64,000 bases of DNA, taken from contig CALRDN010000007.1 of NCBI GenBank assembly GCA_943354965.1, positions 1-64,000 on the forward strand, read 5' to 3'. The stretch is from Candidatus Peribacteria bacterium. Lineage in GTDB: Bacteria; Patescibacteriota; Gracilibacteria; UBA1369; UBA12463. Below are positions 49,345-58,011 of this stretch, piece after piece; position 1 is the first letter of the stretch; every line of letters starts with the position of its first letter. The position numbers and the translations under genes are program-made. The notes under the pieces were generated by a model. That model saw only the letters and a list, made by a program, of their open reading frames with translations. It searched no databases and was not told the DNA's origin.

Positions 49345-50199
49345 CTACTCATTGCTATAAATCTTCTTCTCTTCATCCATGATGATCATCGTTCCGGCAC
49401 CTCGCTTGGTATAAATTTCACCCAAGAGGCTATGCGGAGAGAGACCGTTGAGGATATGCACACGCACCACCCCACGCTTCACGGCAGTCATACAATTCTC
49501 CAACTTTACCTTCATGCCGCCCACGGCAACGCCCCTCTTGATGACATCTTGAGCCTCCGTGCAGGTAAGAGTGCGTAGCAACTTTCCATTTTCCATTACG
49601 CCATCGGTATTGGTGAAGAGAACCATTTTTTCGGCCTTCACTACACTCGCAATTTCCGTGGCGATAGTATCGGCATTGATATTTACGATAACCCCATCAT
49701 CGGTTACGCCTAGCGGAGAAACAACAGGGAGGTATCCGAATTTCATGAGATCAAACAAGACCTGAGGATTAACTTTTTTTACATCCCCCACGAATCCATA
49801 ATCGAACTCTTTTTTCGAGCGCAAATTCACATCGAGAAGATTTCCATCAAGCCCGCTCACGCGCAGACCCTTCATCTTGAGCTGTTTCATAAGACTCAAA
49901 ATTTCCAAGTTCAAACTTCCACCATAGAGCATTTTTGCAACCTCCAGATCTTTTTTCCCGGTAATGCGTCTGCCGTCTTTCTTTACAGGAGTATGGCCAA
50001 GCTGCTTGGAAAGGTCATCTGCCTGCGGTCCACCGCCATGCACCAGCACGACCATAATGCCATGTTCATGGAGATTTTTAATATCCAGAAGGATACTTTT
50101 TAAAATGCTGGATGAGGCGACTACCTCTCCGCCAATCTTCAAGACGAAGACTTTTCCGGCGAATTTATGAAGGTAAAAATGTTTTTTATTCTGAGTCAT
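49345..50199 (-). CDS. argB: N-acylglutamate kinase
   Basis: Amino-acid-kinase-fold enzyme of 284 aa (acetylglutamate kinase family). It shows VLKIGGEVV, VLVHGGGPQ, a central segment with NINADTIATEIA and a C-terminal GGMKVKLENC. It phosphorylates the gamma-carboxyl of N-acylglutamate; acetyl versus succinyl preference cannot be read from the sequence. Its start overlaps the argD stop by 14 bases, implying coupled translation. The C-terminal Arg-binding extension of feedback-inhibited enzymes is not obvious, which fits T-box control. Confidence 0.93.
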   Translation of the reverse strand: MTQNKKHFYLHKFAGKVFVLKIGGEVVASSSILKSILLDIKNLHEHGIMVVLVHGGGPQADDLSKQLGHTPVKKDGRRITGKKDLEVAKMLYGGSLNLEILSLMKQLKMKGLRVSGLDGNLLDVNLRSKKEFDYGFVGDVKKVNPQVLFDLMKFGYLPVVSPLGVTDDGVIVNINADTIATEIASVVKAEKMVLFTNTDGVMENGKLLRTLTCTEAQDVIKRGVAVGGMKVKLENCMTAVKRGVVRVHILNGLSPHSLLGEIYTKRGAGTMIIMDEEKKIYSNE

Positions 50200-51358
50200 G
50201 TTGGGATAGTACAGAGGTGAAAATTTCTAAAAATGCATCAATATCTTTGTCGGTGATAACAAGGGGTGGTGTTATTCGGATTACGGTTTTTCGGCTAGAG
50301 GAGCCAATAATTAAGCCACGATCCAGACACGCCTTCACGAGCCACGCTACATCACTATCGAACTCCACGCCGAGCAGTAGCCCCATTCCCAAGACATTTT
50401 TCACGCCGGGAATATCACGCACGCCATCAATAATTTTTTTCGATTTTCTATCAACCTCTTTCATGAACCCATCAGAGGTAAGGGTATTAAACACAGCCAA
50501 AGACGCGATACACGGAATAGGTCCGCCACCAAACGTCGTCGCATGATCGTACACCTCTACTTTTTCAGCCACGTGACTGGCGATCATAACGGCAGAAAGA
50601 GGAAGTCCTGCAGCAATACCCTTCGCAGTAGTGATGATATCCGGATGAAGACCGATAGCACGAGAAAACCATATATCAGTGCCATTACGACCGCATCCCG
50701 TCTGTACTTCATCAATAATGAGCAATATTCCCTTGTCTCGGCAAAACGCCTGCAGATCATGATAAAAAGGCGTATCGGCCATATACATTCCACCGATACT
50801 TTGAATTGGTTCGCAGATTACCGCCGCGGTATCTTCGTCGTACAAACTCTTCACGCTATCCATATCACCAAGCGTAGCAAAAGAAGTATACGAAGTAATA
50901 TTTGGCTCAAATTTATGGTAGGACATCACGCCGGTGATACCGATATTCGCAATTGATCGGCCATGAAAAGCATTTGTAAACGAAATAATTTTTTTCTTCC
51001 CGGTTAACTTTCTCGCAATCTTCACGGCTGCCTCATTCGCCTCCGAGCCGGAATTAGTGAGGTAAATTTTGTAAGGATGAGGAAGAAGTGTACTTGCGAT
51101 TTTCTCGGCCAGATCCGCGGCAGGCTTGGAATAAAAAACATTCGAATAAAAAGTCATCTCATCTGCCTGCTTTTTTATAGCTTCAGTCACGGCAGGATGG
51201 CACTGTCCCATCGAGCAGACCGCATGCCCTGCATAGAAGTCGATATATTCTTTTCCGGCCTCGTCCCACAAGCGCGCGCCTTTTCCTTTTACGAGAGTGA
51301 TAGGATATCGTTTATATACATTGAGACTAAACTCATTATCTTTTTCAACGGTGTTCAT
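50186..51358 (-). CDS. argD: N-acylornithine aminotransferase
   Basis: Class III PLP aminotransferase of 390 aa. GSEANEAAVKIAR and FHGRS mark the fold, IDEVQTGCGR the PLP Asp region, and the Schiff-base Lys lies in ITTAKGIAAGLPLSAV. It converts N-acylglutamate semialdehyde to N-acylornithine. It follows argC by 11 nt. Confidence 0.95.
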   Translation of the reverse strand: MNTVEKDNEFSLNVYKRYPITLVKGKGARLWDEAGKEYIDFYAGHAVCSMGQCHPAVTEAIKKQADEMTFYSNVFYSKPAADLAEKIASTLLPHPYKIYLTNSGSEANEAAVKIARKLTGKKKIISFTNAFHGRSIANIGITGVMSYHKFEPNITSYTSFATLGDMDSVKSLYDEDTAAVICEPIQSIGGMYMADTPFYHDLQAFCRDKGILLIIDEVQTGCGRNGTDIWFSRAIGLHPDIITTAKGIAAGLPLSAVMIASHVAEKVEVYDHATTFGGGPIPCIASLAVFNTLTSDGFMKEVDRKSKKIIDGVRDIPGVKNVLGMGLLLGVEFDSDVAWLVKACLDRGLIIGSSSRKTVIRITPPLVITDKDIDAFLEIFTSVLSQHDSE

Positions 51359-51369
51359 AGGAAGAAGAT

Positions 51370-52395
51370 TTAAGGATAGAGAGGTAATAGTAAATCGAGT
51401 CCACGTGATTCGGGGAGGCCCATCATGAGATTCATATTCTGAACCGCCTGTCCCGCCGCACCTTTGACGAGATTATCGATAACGGATTGTACGACGATTG
51501 AATCCCCCACTTTTGTCACGGAAATGTCGCAATAATTCGAACCAACGACATCCGCAAGTGCCACAACGGGCTTGATTCTAATGAAATCGTGACCTGCATA
51601 ATATTTCACAAAATGATCCTGTAGCTGCTTTTCATCAAGACCCTGGAGCTCGCCAACCAAACCGCAAATAAATACCGTAGCAAAAATTCCCCTCGTAAAA
51701 GGTCCACTCGTTGGCACGAAAATAATCTTATCACTCGAAATTCCAAGCGTCTGTGCTATCTCCGGAAGATGCTGATGCGAGCCGACTTTGTAGCTCTTCA
51801 TATTATGAGCACGGATTGGATGGTGGGTACTTTCGGATGGAGCCTTTCCCGAGCCACTGGATCCCGTAACAGCCATAACTTTTGCCTTTTTGTATGTGCC
51901 TCCAAACGGCAGCAGGGCGAGCGAAACAGCCGTAGCGAAACATCCCGGATTGGTAACGCAGTTCGCAGCAGTAATTTCTTTTTGATTCAATTCACTGAGC
52001 CCATATACAAAATTTTCAACCCCCTGTGGATACTGATGCTGCACCCCATAATATTTCTGAAAATCTTCCATATTTTTCAATCGGAAGTCTCCCGACAAGT
52101 CGATAATTTTTGTCTTGCCGATAATAGTTGGAACAATAGTTTGAGAAATAAAATGCGGTAATGCGAGGAAGACGATATCACTCTCCGTTGCCGCCTGTTC
52201 GTAACTCACTCCGGAAAGTGGATACGATCCACTACCCGCAAGATGCGGATACAGATCAGCTAAATCACCTTCTTTTGTACTGGCAGAAATGAGATGTTTT
52301 ACCTCAACATCAGGATGCGCCTTGAGTATTCTCAAGAGTTCAAGTCCGGTATATCCGGTTATGCCAATGATAGATACGGTAATTTTTTGAGACAT
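51370..52395 (-). CDS. argC: N-acyl-gamma-glutamyl-phosphate reductase
   Basis: NADP-dependent reductase of 341 aa. It has the N-terminal Rossmann segment IGITGYTGLELLRIL, the catalytic Cys in TNPGCFATA, and the GSSGSGKAPSE and HQHLPEI segments typical of ArgC type 1. It starts 3 nt after the P-loop gene stop. Confidence 0.95.
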   Translation of the reverse strand: MSQKITVSIIGITGYTGLELLRILKAHPDVEVKHLISASTKEGDLADLYPHLAGSGSYPLSGVSYEQAATESDIVFLALPHFISQTIVPTIIGKTKIIDLSGDFRLKNMEDFQKYYGVQHQYPQGVENFVYGLSELNQKEITAANCVTNPGCFATAVSLALLPFGGTYKKAKVMAVTGSSGSGKAPSESTHHPIRAHNMKSYKVGSHQHLPEIAQTLGISSDKIIFVPTSGPFTRGIFATVFICGLVGELQGLDEKQLQDHFVKYYAGHDFIRIKPVVALADVVGSNYCDISVTKVGDSIVVQSVIDNLVKGAAGQAVQNMNLMMGLPESRGLDLLLPLYP

Positions 52396-52398
52396 AGA

Positions 52399-53427
52399 TT
52401 ATTTGTTCAAACAGTTGGTAGAAAGATATTCAAAAAGTTCTTCACTTCGCTGGAATGCATTGAAGCCCGGGAGGTGTAATGTTTCTTTTACGAAATTTAC
52501 TCCGACGATATTATCAGTGACCGGCCCGGAAAGCACATCGAGAGGCGCACCAATTTCTGCGCACACCTCAGCCAATTTAACAGCACCTGCAGGATCATAA
52601 GCACATCCGATATGAGCAACAATATTTTTTTGTATCTCAGGATCTTTTAAGCATGACATCACGCCATACTCTCCGAAAATTCCATCACCAAATTCGATAA
52701 CAATGAAGTCCGGAGAACCTTTCGTGAGATAATCAATCGCACCTTTCGCCACTTGCACCGCATCCTTCTGATGAACCGTTGATGGGAATCCTGCATCCAA
52801 GAAAGAAACCACGGTACCAGCCCCATAATCTCGCATACTTTCAGTATCCCTCATAGCAGCTACTCCTGCGAGTTTCGCGCCAAAAACCTTGAGTCGTGCA
52901 CGTTTGGCATGTTTGATAATCTCGCCAGCAACAGACGTTTTTCCAACATTCATACACGTTCCACTGACCACAATGAGCGGTGCGCGAGCGCCTAAATGAT
53001 CCATCGGAGAAAAGAGAGTGTAGTCTTTGATATTCACGGCTTTTCCATTTTTCATAACAGCACCAAGAACTTTTACCTTCAACGCATCGCCAACCTCCTT
53101 GATATTCGCACTCATGCAGAGCCCCGAAACTCCACCCAAATTCAGCACGTTAATGGTATCACCCACGGCAAGACTTTCAGGCACTTGACCCACGAATCCA
53201 CGGAGAGCCTGCCTATTTCCCAATGCTACAGCCAAAACATCACCCTTGTGCATAGTAGATAATCTTCCGGAAACAAGTTCGAGTTGGTTGTACACTTTTT
53301 TGTCCTCCATAACTTCAACAGCCAAAACAGCCCCTTCACGACAGTCAATTTGAGAAGATATTTCTACATCAAAACCAATATCGGCGTTTTTAACGACAGA
53401 AGCTATTTTATCAAGAATAATATTCAT
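52399..53427 (-). CDS. P-loop protein of the arginine operon (candidate N-acylglutamate synthase)
   Basis: Protein of 342 aa with no close family that I can name with certainty. Residues 1-140 form a beta-rich N-terminal domain. A P-loop GTCMNVGKT at 156-164 follows, then AGVAAMRDTESM and IVIEFGDGIFGEYG. The layout loosely resembles DUF1611/DgcN proteins (GTDxxVGKK, EGQGS), some of which are N-acetyltransferases acting on D-glutamate. Its place between argF' and argC, in an operon with no argA or argJ, makes first-step acylation of glutamate an attractive hypothesis. A kinase- or MobB-like role is the alternative. Confidence 0.5.
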   Translation of the reverse strand: MNIILDKIASVVKNADIGFDVEISSQIDCREGAVLAVEVMEDKKVYNQLELVSGRLSTMHKGDVLAVALGNRQALRGFVGQVPESLAVGDTINVLNLGGVSGLCMSANIKEVGDALKVKVLGAVMKNGKAVNIKDYTLFSPMDHLGARAPLIVVSGTCMNVGKTSVAGEIIKHAKRARLKVFGAKLAGVAAMRDTESMRDYGAGTVVSFLDAGFPSTVHQKDAVQVAKGAIDYLTKGSPDFIVIEFGDGIFGEYGVMSCLKDPEIQKNIVAHIGCAYDPAGAVKLAEVCAEIGAPLDVLSGPVTDNIVGVNFVKETLHLPGFNAFQRSEELFEYLSTNCLNK

Positions 53428-53469
53428 AAGAGGGTGTGTAAAATAATAACGAAAAATAAATAAAATAAA

Positions 53470-54501
53470 TTATGATAAAATATGCCGCAATAGAGCCATT
53501 TGTGCCCACATGCGATTTTCAGCTTCTTGAATAATAAGCGAATTCGTAGAGTCCAAAACATTGTCACTTACCTCAACATTTCTTCTGACAGGAAGGCAGT
53601 GCATGAATTTTCCATTATTCGTTACCGCCATTCTTTCGCTCGTTACCTGCCAATCGGCATATTGATTTCGTATTTCCTTTTCTGTATTCCAATCACCAAA
53701 ATGCTCTAAAGAAAGCCAACTCTTCTCGCATACAATATCCGCTCCAGAGAGAGCCTCCGTCTGATTATGCATTATCTGAAATGATCCACCGCCATCTTGT
53801 GCTAATTTTTCAGCCTGTTTCATTACATTTGCATCTAATTCGAATTCTTTTGGACAAGCCAATATAACGTCCATGCCGAACAGCGCAGGCATAATCATCT
53901 GTGAATGAGGGGTAGCAAGTGGTAATGGTTTTGGATGTGGTGCCCACGTCAAAACATATTTTTTCTTCGTAACATTTCCCAGAACCTCTTTCATCGTCAT
54001 CGCATCAGCAAGCCCTTGGCAAGGATGGAACATATTCGATTCCATATTAATAATCGGCTTGTTAGCATATCGCAGCACCTGCTCAAAGAAGCTATCGCTG
54101 AGCATTTCTTCCTTGCTCATACCAAGAGTCTGCGAGTTATCGCTCGCTGGTATGAAGTCACTCTTCCTGATCGCGACGACATCACTATAACTGCACACCA
54201 CCCTGATGAACTCGCTGATATGTTCGCTCGCGCTCCCGTCCATCACCGCTCCCTCTGTATACTCGAGCTTCCTACTTTGGCTCATATCCAACACATTCGC
54301 GATCCCCGACAACTTCTGCATTCCCGTCTGGAATGACAATAACGTCCTCAGCGAGGGATTATAAAATATCGTCGTCAGAACTTTTCCTCTCAGCGCATCC
54401 GACCCACCAGCGGCCTTTAGCTGTATGCCGCTCTCCAAAATGCTTTCCATCGTCTCCTTGGAAAACTCCATGCCGGTAATAAAGTTTTTTAATTGGTTCA
54501 T
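53470..54501 (-). CDS. argF': N-acylornithine carbamoyltransferase, probably N-succinyl type
   Basis: Transcarbamylase of 343 aa in the N-acetyl/N-succinylornithine group rather than ordinary OTCase. It has FYNPSLRT for carbamoyl phosphate, the AOTC/SOTC-specific YVLTWAPHPKPLP, HPCQGLAD, and FMHCLPVRRN near residue 292. Residue 92 is Ser (MDGSASEH); acetyl-specific Xanthomonas enzyme has Glu92 there, while the Bacteroides succinyl enzyme has Pro. It makes N-acylcitrulline, which requires a downstream deacylase. It overlaps argG by 4 bases. Confidence 0.88.
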   Translation of the reverse strand: MNQLKNFITGMEFSKETMESILESGIQLKAAGGSDALRGKVLTTIFYNPSLRTLLSFQTGMQKLSGIANVLDMSQSRKLEYTEGAVMDGSASEHISEFIRVVCSYSDVVAIRKSDFIPASDNSQTLGMSKEEMLSDSFFEQVLRYANKPIINMESNMFHPCQGLADAMTMKEVLGNVTKKKYVLTWAPHPKPLPLATPHSQMIMPALFGMDVILACPKEFELDANVMKQAEKLAQDGGGSFQIMHNQTEALSGADIVCEKSWLSLEHFGDWNTEKEIRNQYADWQVTSERMAVTNNGKFMHCLPVRRNVEVSDNVLDSTNSLIIQEAENRMWAQMALLRHILS

Positions 54502-55733
54502 AATTGATGTTTTTTATGAGCGATTATTCCTTCTAGTCCATAAATTTTGGAAAAGCCCTGCGCATCTCTTCCATTCCAAAAACTATTTTCTTCTCCATAG
54601 CTCGCGAACGCGCTATCCATCAGTGAATACGCACTCTTCGAGCCAACGACAATAATATTCCCCTTCTGCAATCGAACGATCACCTCTCCCGTCACCGTCT
54701 TCTGGCTTGATAATATCATCGCCTCAATATCGGCAACCACCGGATCAAAATACAATCCCTCATGCACACTATCGCCCCACACCACACCCAAATGATCTTT
54801 CCAGAAAATCTGCTTCGAAGTTAATACGGATTTTTCTAACTCTTTATGTGCCTCAATCAACACCCTCAATGCTGCCGCCTCGAAAACAATTCTTCCTTTA
54901 ATGCCCAAAATAGTCGTTCCCAAATGTGCCCCTCTGCCAACGCCATGCTTCTGCGCCACTATTTTTACCGCATCAATAAGCTCCAAATCATCCATAGCCA
55001 CACCGTTAACAGAAACCGCTATGCCTTTTTCAAATCCAATAACAATCTCTTCCCCAACTTCCGGTGCACTCGCAATCGTCGCTACGTTTGGATAAATCTC
55101 ATCCGGCACCAATCCCAGCGGCGTCTTCGTCTCCTTCCCTCCGATGGTCGTTCCAAGCACGCCAACATTAATCGAATAATCCAAATTTTTCTGCGGAATC
55201 GTAACTCCCTTCGTCTTCAAATATTCCACTTCTTGCGCTCTGGTAAAACCTTCATCACGAATCGGTGCCAAAATCTCAACGGACTCCATCGTAGCCCTTA
55301 ACGCCAAATCAAATCTCACCTGATCATTTCCCGCACCAGTCGAACCGTGCGCCACCACAGAAATTCCCATCTGCAGTGCTAACTCCGCGATCTTCTTCGC
55401 CGCAATAATTCTCTCAGGTCCGACACACGCCGGATACACCCCACCCCTCAAGTAATTTGCCTGAATAATTTTCACGACAAAGTCGTTATACAGCTCACTC
55501 ACTGCATCAATCGCGGTGTGACCATATGCGCCAAGATCCTTGCTCTTCTGCGCAATTGTCGCCATTTCATCAGCAGAAAACCCACCGGTATTCACCGTGG
55601 CGGTATACACGCTATATCCTTTTTCCATTAGATACGGAACGAGGAAGCTGGTATCGAGTCCACCGGAGAAGGCAAGAATAACTTTTTTTCCGGGCGTAAC
55701 GGAATTGGTAGTATCGGTAGAAATTTCAGACAT
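54498..55733 (-). CDS. argG: Argininosuccinate synthase
   Basis: First gene of the operon, 411 aa from the ATG at 55733. The track start at 55826 lies inside the T-box antiterminator and is rejected. ATP-pyrophosphatase P-loop AFSGGLDTS and the ArgG segments GSTGAGNDQVRF and GRGAHLGTT are present. It joins citrulline and aspartate. No SD is visible at the chosen start. Confidence 0.95.
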   Translation of the reverse strand: MSEISTDTTNSVTPGKKVILAFSGGLDTSFLVPYLMEKGYSVYTATVNTGGFSADEMATIAQKSKDLGAYGHTAIDAVSELYNDFVVKIIQANYLRGGVYPACVGPERIIAAKKIAELALQMGISVVAHGSTGAGNDQVRFDLALRATMESVEILAPIRDEGFTRAQEVEYLKTKGVTIPQKNLDYSINVGVLGTTIGGKETKTPLGLVPDEIYPNVATIASAPEVGEEIVIGFEKGIAVSVNGVAMDDLELIDAVKIVAQKHGVGRGAHLGTTILGIKGRIVFEAAALRVLIEAHKELEKSVLTSKQIFWKDHLGVVWGDSVHEGLYFDPVVADIEAMILSSQKTVTGEVIVRLQKGNIIVVGSKSAYSLMDSAFASYGEENSFWNGRDAQGFSKIYGLEGIIAHKKHQL

Positions 55734-55746
55734 AGGGGATAAAAAA

Positions 55747-55800
55747 AGAATACAAAAAAACTCATCACTAAACCCATCATGCGACGGATCCAGGGACGAG
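55747..55800 (-). terminator. T-box-controlled terminator
   Basis: A stem of six plus eight base pairs (several G-T, one mismatch) ending GATGAG, followed by seven T. It is mutually exclusive with the T-box antiterminator. Confidence 0.8.
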
Positions 55801-56100
55801 AGCTTAAAAATGCTTCGTGGTACCACCCTAGTTTATCTCTAAGAAAATCTCAGAGACCTTTGATTCAGTTCTCCACCCTTTCGGACGACAAACTGTGAGC
55901 GTTTACGTGCTCTTACGGCCTATACCTACTTGTCTTAGGCGGAAACATTTCCACAAAAAACTTTCTTCGGTCGGCTCCCTATTATTCAAGGCGCGTTCTG
56001 TCTGATCCTAAACTACCCGGCTTCCACCGTCCCGAGCTCTCTCTAAGTCGGAAAAGACATACTATTCCCTGAGGGATTTCTTCAAACTATAAAATAACAG
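55754..56100 (-). promoter_or_regulatory. T-box riboswitch, Arg specifier
   Basis: Leader of the arg operon on the minus strand. The T-box consensus TAGGGTGGTACCACG lies at 55830-55816. Stem I shows AGTA on the 5' side and GAA-CGC on the 3' side, enclosed by pairing arms TGTCT/AGACA above and CAGGG/CCTTG below; the specifier CGC (55995-55993) is an Arg codon. The apical GGTGGAAGC segment is typical. A terminator (CTCGTC...GATGAG, then seven T, 55800-55747) precedes argG. Uncharged tRNA-Arg would turn the operon on. Confidence 0.9.
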
Positions 56101-56113
56101 ACTGACAGCGCTA

Positions 56114-56141
56114 ATACTACGCATATGTCCATAAAAGTCAA
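56114..56141 (-). promoter_or_regulatory. Possible promoter of the arg operon
   Basis: On the minus strand: TTGACT (56141-56136), 16-bp spacer, TAGTAT (56119-56114), just before the T-box and overlapping the divergent ctlX start. Confidence 0.45.
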
Positions 56142-57372
56142 GAAATATAGAATATCAAAGCAGGATACGTCAACGCACACTATTTGCTGTAAAAAAATAC
56201 CTGTGCGTAAGATTACCCCTTACAAATATAACTCACCATATATGGCACATCATTCTTCACTCAGAGTGCATGAAGCTACAGATTACGTGGCGCAAGAGCC
56301 AAAAAAACTACAATCAACAGCAAAGAAGGACAACAAAGACCCCCAGGCTACATCAACCGTCGTCATGGTGGAGCCAGCCTTTTTTCATATGAATTTTCAA
56401 ACCGCAGGAGACAATAATTATCAACTGAAGCCTGATGATATGTCAGTCGAGGAGTTTCAGGCGCTGGTACATAGTCCATCTGATGTTGCCTACGCGCAGC
56501 ATCCTGGTTTGCAAGAGAGAAGAGAGGCTTTTGATCAAGAAACCCATGCCAAGGCCAGCCAAGAATTTGCGGCCATGGTGGCATTACTGAGGAGTAAGAT
56601 GATTGATGTAATTTCCATTCCTGATGTATTAGCACACGACACCCCTGATTCTATTTTTCCAAATAATCCTCTATCGACTCACAACGAGGGTGAAGGAATT
56701 ATGATTAAGTATCCAATGAGAAATGATAATCGTCGCCCGGAGAAGAAGCTTCCTATTGCGCAAACATTAGCGAGTCTTGGATTTAAGGTTGGGCAGGTGA
56801 TTGATTTCTCAGGACTAGAGGATAGTGAGCATTTCAATGAAGGAACCGGAAGTATGGTACTCGATCGTACGAACAGAATAACCTATGCATCTCTCTCCCA
56901 GAGAACCACGAAGCAAGGCGTAGCTGCGTTTGCGGAGACGATGGAGTACAAGGCGATCACATTCTCCAGTGTGGATAGAACGCACGACAATGGAAGTGTA
57001 TATCATGCGAATGTCGTCATGTCTGTTGGTGAAAAGTTCGCTGTTATTTGCTCAGAGGCGATCACGGACGAAACGGAAAGAAATACCGTATTGGCATCTC
57101 TTCGCGAGACAGGAAAAGACATTATTGAAATTACGGCTGAACAGATGAATGGTTTTGCGGGAAATATCTTACAGGTTCGTAGTACCGAGGGAAATCCGGT
57201 AATCGTCATGTCCGAGACCGCGCATAATATCTTCACACAGGATCAGCTCGCAAAATTAGGGCAGTATGGAGAAGTCATTTCCGTATCAATTCCAACCATC
57301 GAAAAATTCGGCGGTGGAAGCGCGCGATGCATGATACTCGAGGTGCACAATCCGAAGGAGACGCAGCACTAA
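56125..57372 (+). CDS. CtlX-like arginine deiminase-related hydrolase
   Basis: Amidinotransferase-fold protein of up to 415 aa. An ATG at 56242 (MAHHSSLRV) is an alternative start, since the first 39 residues are not family-like. Conserved pieces: VEPAFFHMNFQT, DSIFPNNPLSTHNEG (Asp/Asn/His region), GTGSMVLDR, a catalytic His near YHANVVMS and the catalytic Cys402 in GGGSARCMILE. CtlX relatives hydrolyse citrulline or arginine-like guanidino/ureido groups. It is divergent from the arg operon, so it may recycle a pathway intermediate (inference). Confidence 0.82.
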   Translation: MSIKVKKYRISKQDTSTHTICCKKIPVRKITPYKYNSPYMAHHSSLRVHEATDYVAQEPKKLQSTAKKDNKDPQATSTVVMVEPAFFHMNFQTAGDNNYQLKPDDMSVEEFQALVHSPSDVAYAQHPGLQERREAFDQETHAKASQEFAAMVALLRSKMIDVISIPDVLAHDTPDSIFPNNPLSTHNEGEGIMIKYPMRNDNRRPEKKLPIAQTLASLGFKVGQVIDFSGLEDSEHFNEGTGSMVLDRTNRITYASLSQRTTKQGVAAFAETMEYKAITFSSVDRTHDNGSVYHANVVMSVGEKFAVICSEAITDETERNTVLASLRETGKDIIEITAEQMNGFAGNILQVRSTEGNPVIVMSETAHNIFTQDQLAKLGQYGEVISVSIPTIEKFGGGSARCMILEVHNPKETQH

Positions 57373-57377
57373 GCCCC

Positions 57378-57824
57378 TCACGGTAATAACTTCAATACTT
57401 CTCTCTTGAAGCTCTCCAGGTCTTTGAACTGCTTATAAACAGAGGCAAATCGGATGTAGGCAACTTCATCAAGTTTCTTGAGCTTTTCCATAACTCCTTC
57501 CCCGATCATTTTACTTGGAACTTCGCGGCCATAGGCTGTCCATTCTTCTTCTAATTCGTTGAGGATATGGTCAACCTGTGCCTGAGTAATATTGCGCTTT
57601 TCACAAGCTCTCCATATGCCTTTTTCAATTTTTTCCCGTCCATATGGCTCTCTCGAAGAGTCCCGTTTTACCACGACGAAACTACTCATCTCTACTTTTT
57701 CAAAAGTCGTGAATCGATATTTACAAGCATCACACTCTCGTCTTCGTCGAACAGACTTCCCTTCCTGGGTAAGTCTCGAATCCAGAACGCTCGTATCGCT
57801 TTTTTTACATTTTGGACAGTGCAT
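57378..57824 (-). CDS. nrdR: Ribonucleotide reductase repressor NrdR
   Basis: Protein of 148 aa with an N-terminal zinc ribbon (CPKC...CDAC, residues 3-34) and an ATP-cone domain with VVVKRDSSREPYGREKIEKG. NrdR senses dATP/ATP and represses nrd genes. The length is normal. No NrdR-box target was found in this window. It is convergent with the CtlX-like gene. Confidence 0.96.
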   Translation of the reverse strand: MHCPKCKKSDTSVLDSRLTQEGKSVRRRRECDACKYRFTTFEKVEMSSFVVVKRDSSREPYGREKIEKGIWRACEKRNITQAQVDHILNELEEEWTAYGREVPSKMIGEGVMEKLKKLDEVAYIRFASVYKQFKDLESFKREVLKLLP

Positions 57825-58011
57825 GTTGATCCTATTATGCCCGAAAATAGAAATGTACCATAGTTATTTGCTATTTTTGTATTGCGTGATGTGGTTATCT
57901 TATTTCCCAAAAATTGGCACTTTTAAAGCTAAAAATTTCGGCGCCGAGCTCCGCAAGAGTTTCCTTGGGAAAATTACAGACCAAAACAGAGAAAATATAA
58001 AAGTCAAAACA

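Noticed and set aside
54498-55826. Longer argG ORF beginning at 55826
   Set aside because: The extra 31 codons cover the T-box antiterminator and terminator; ArgG homology begins after the ATG at 55733.
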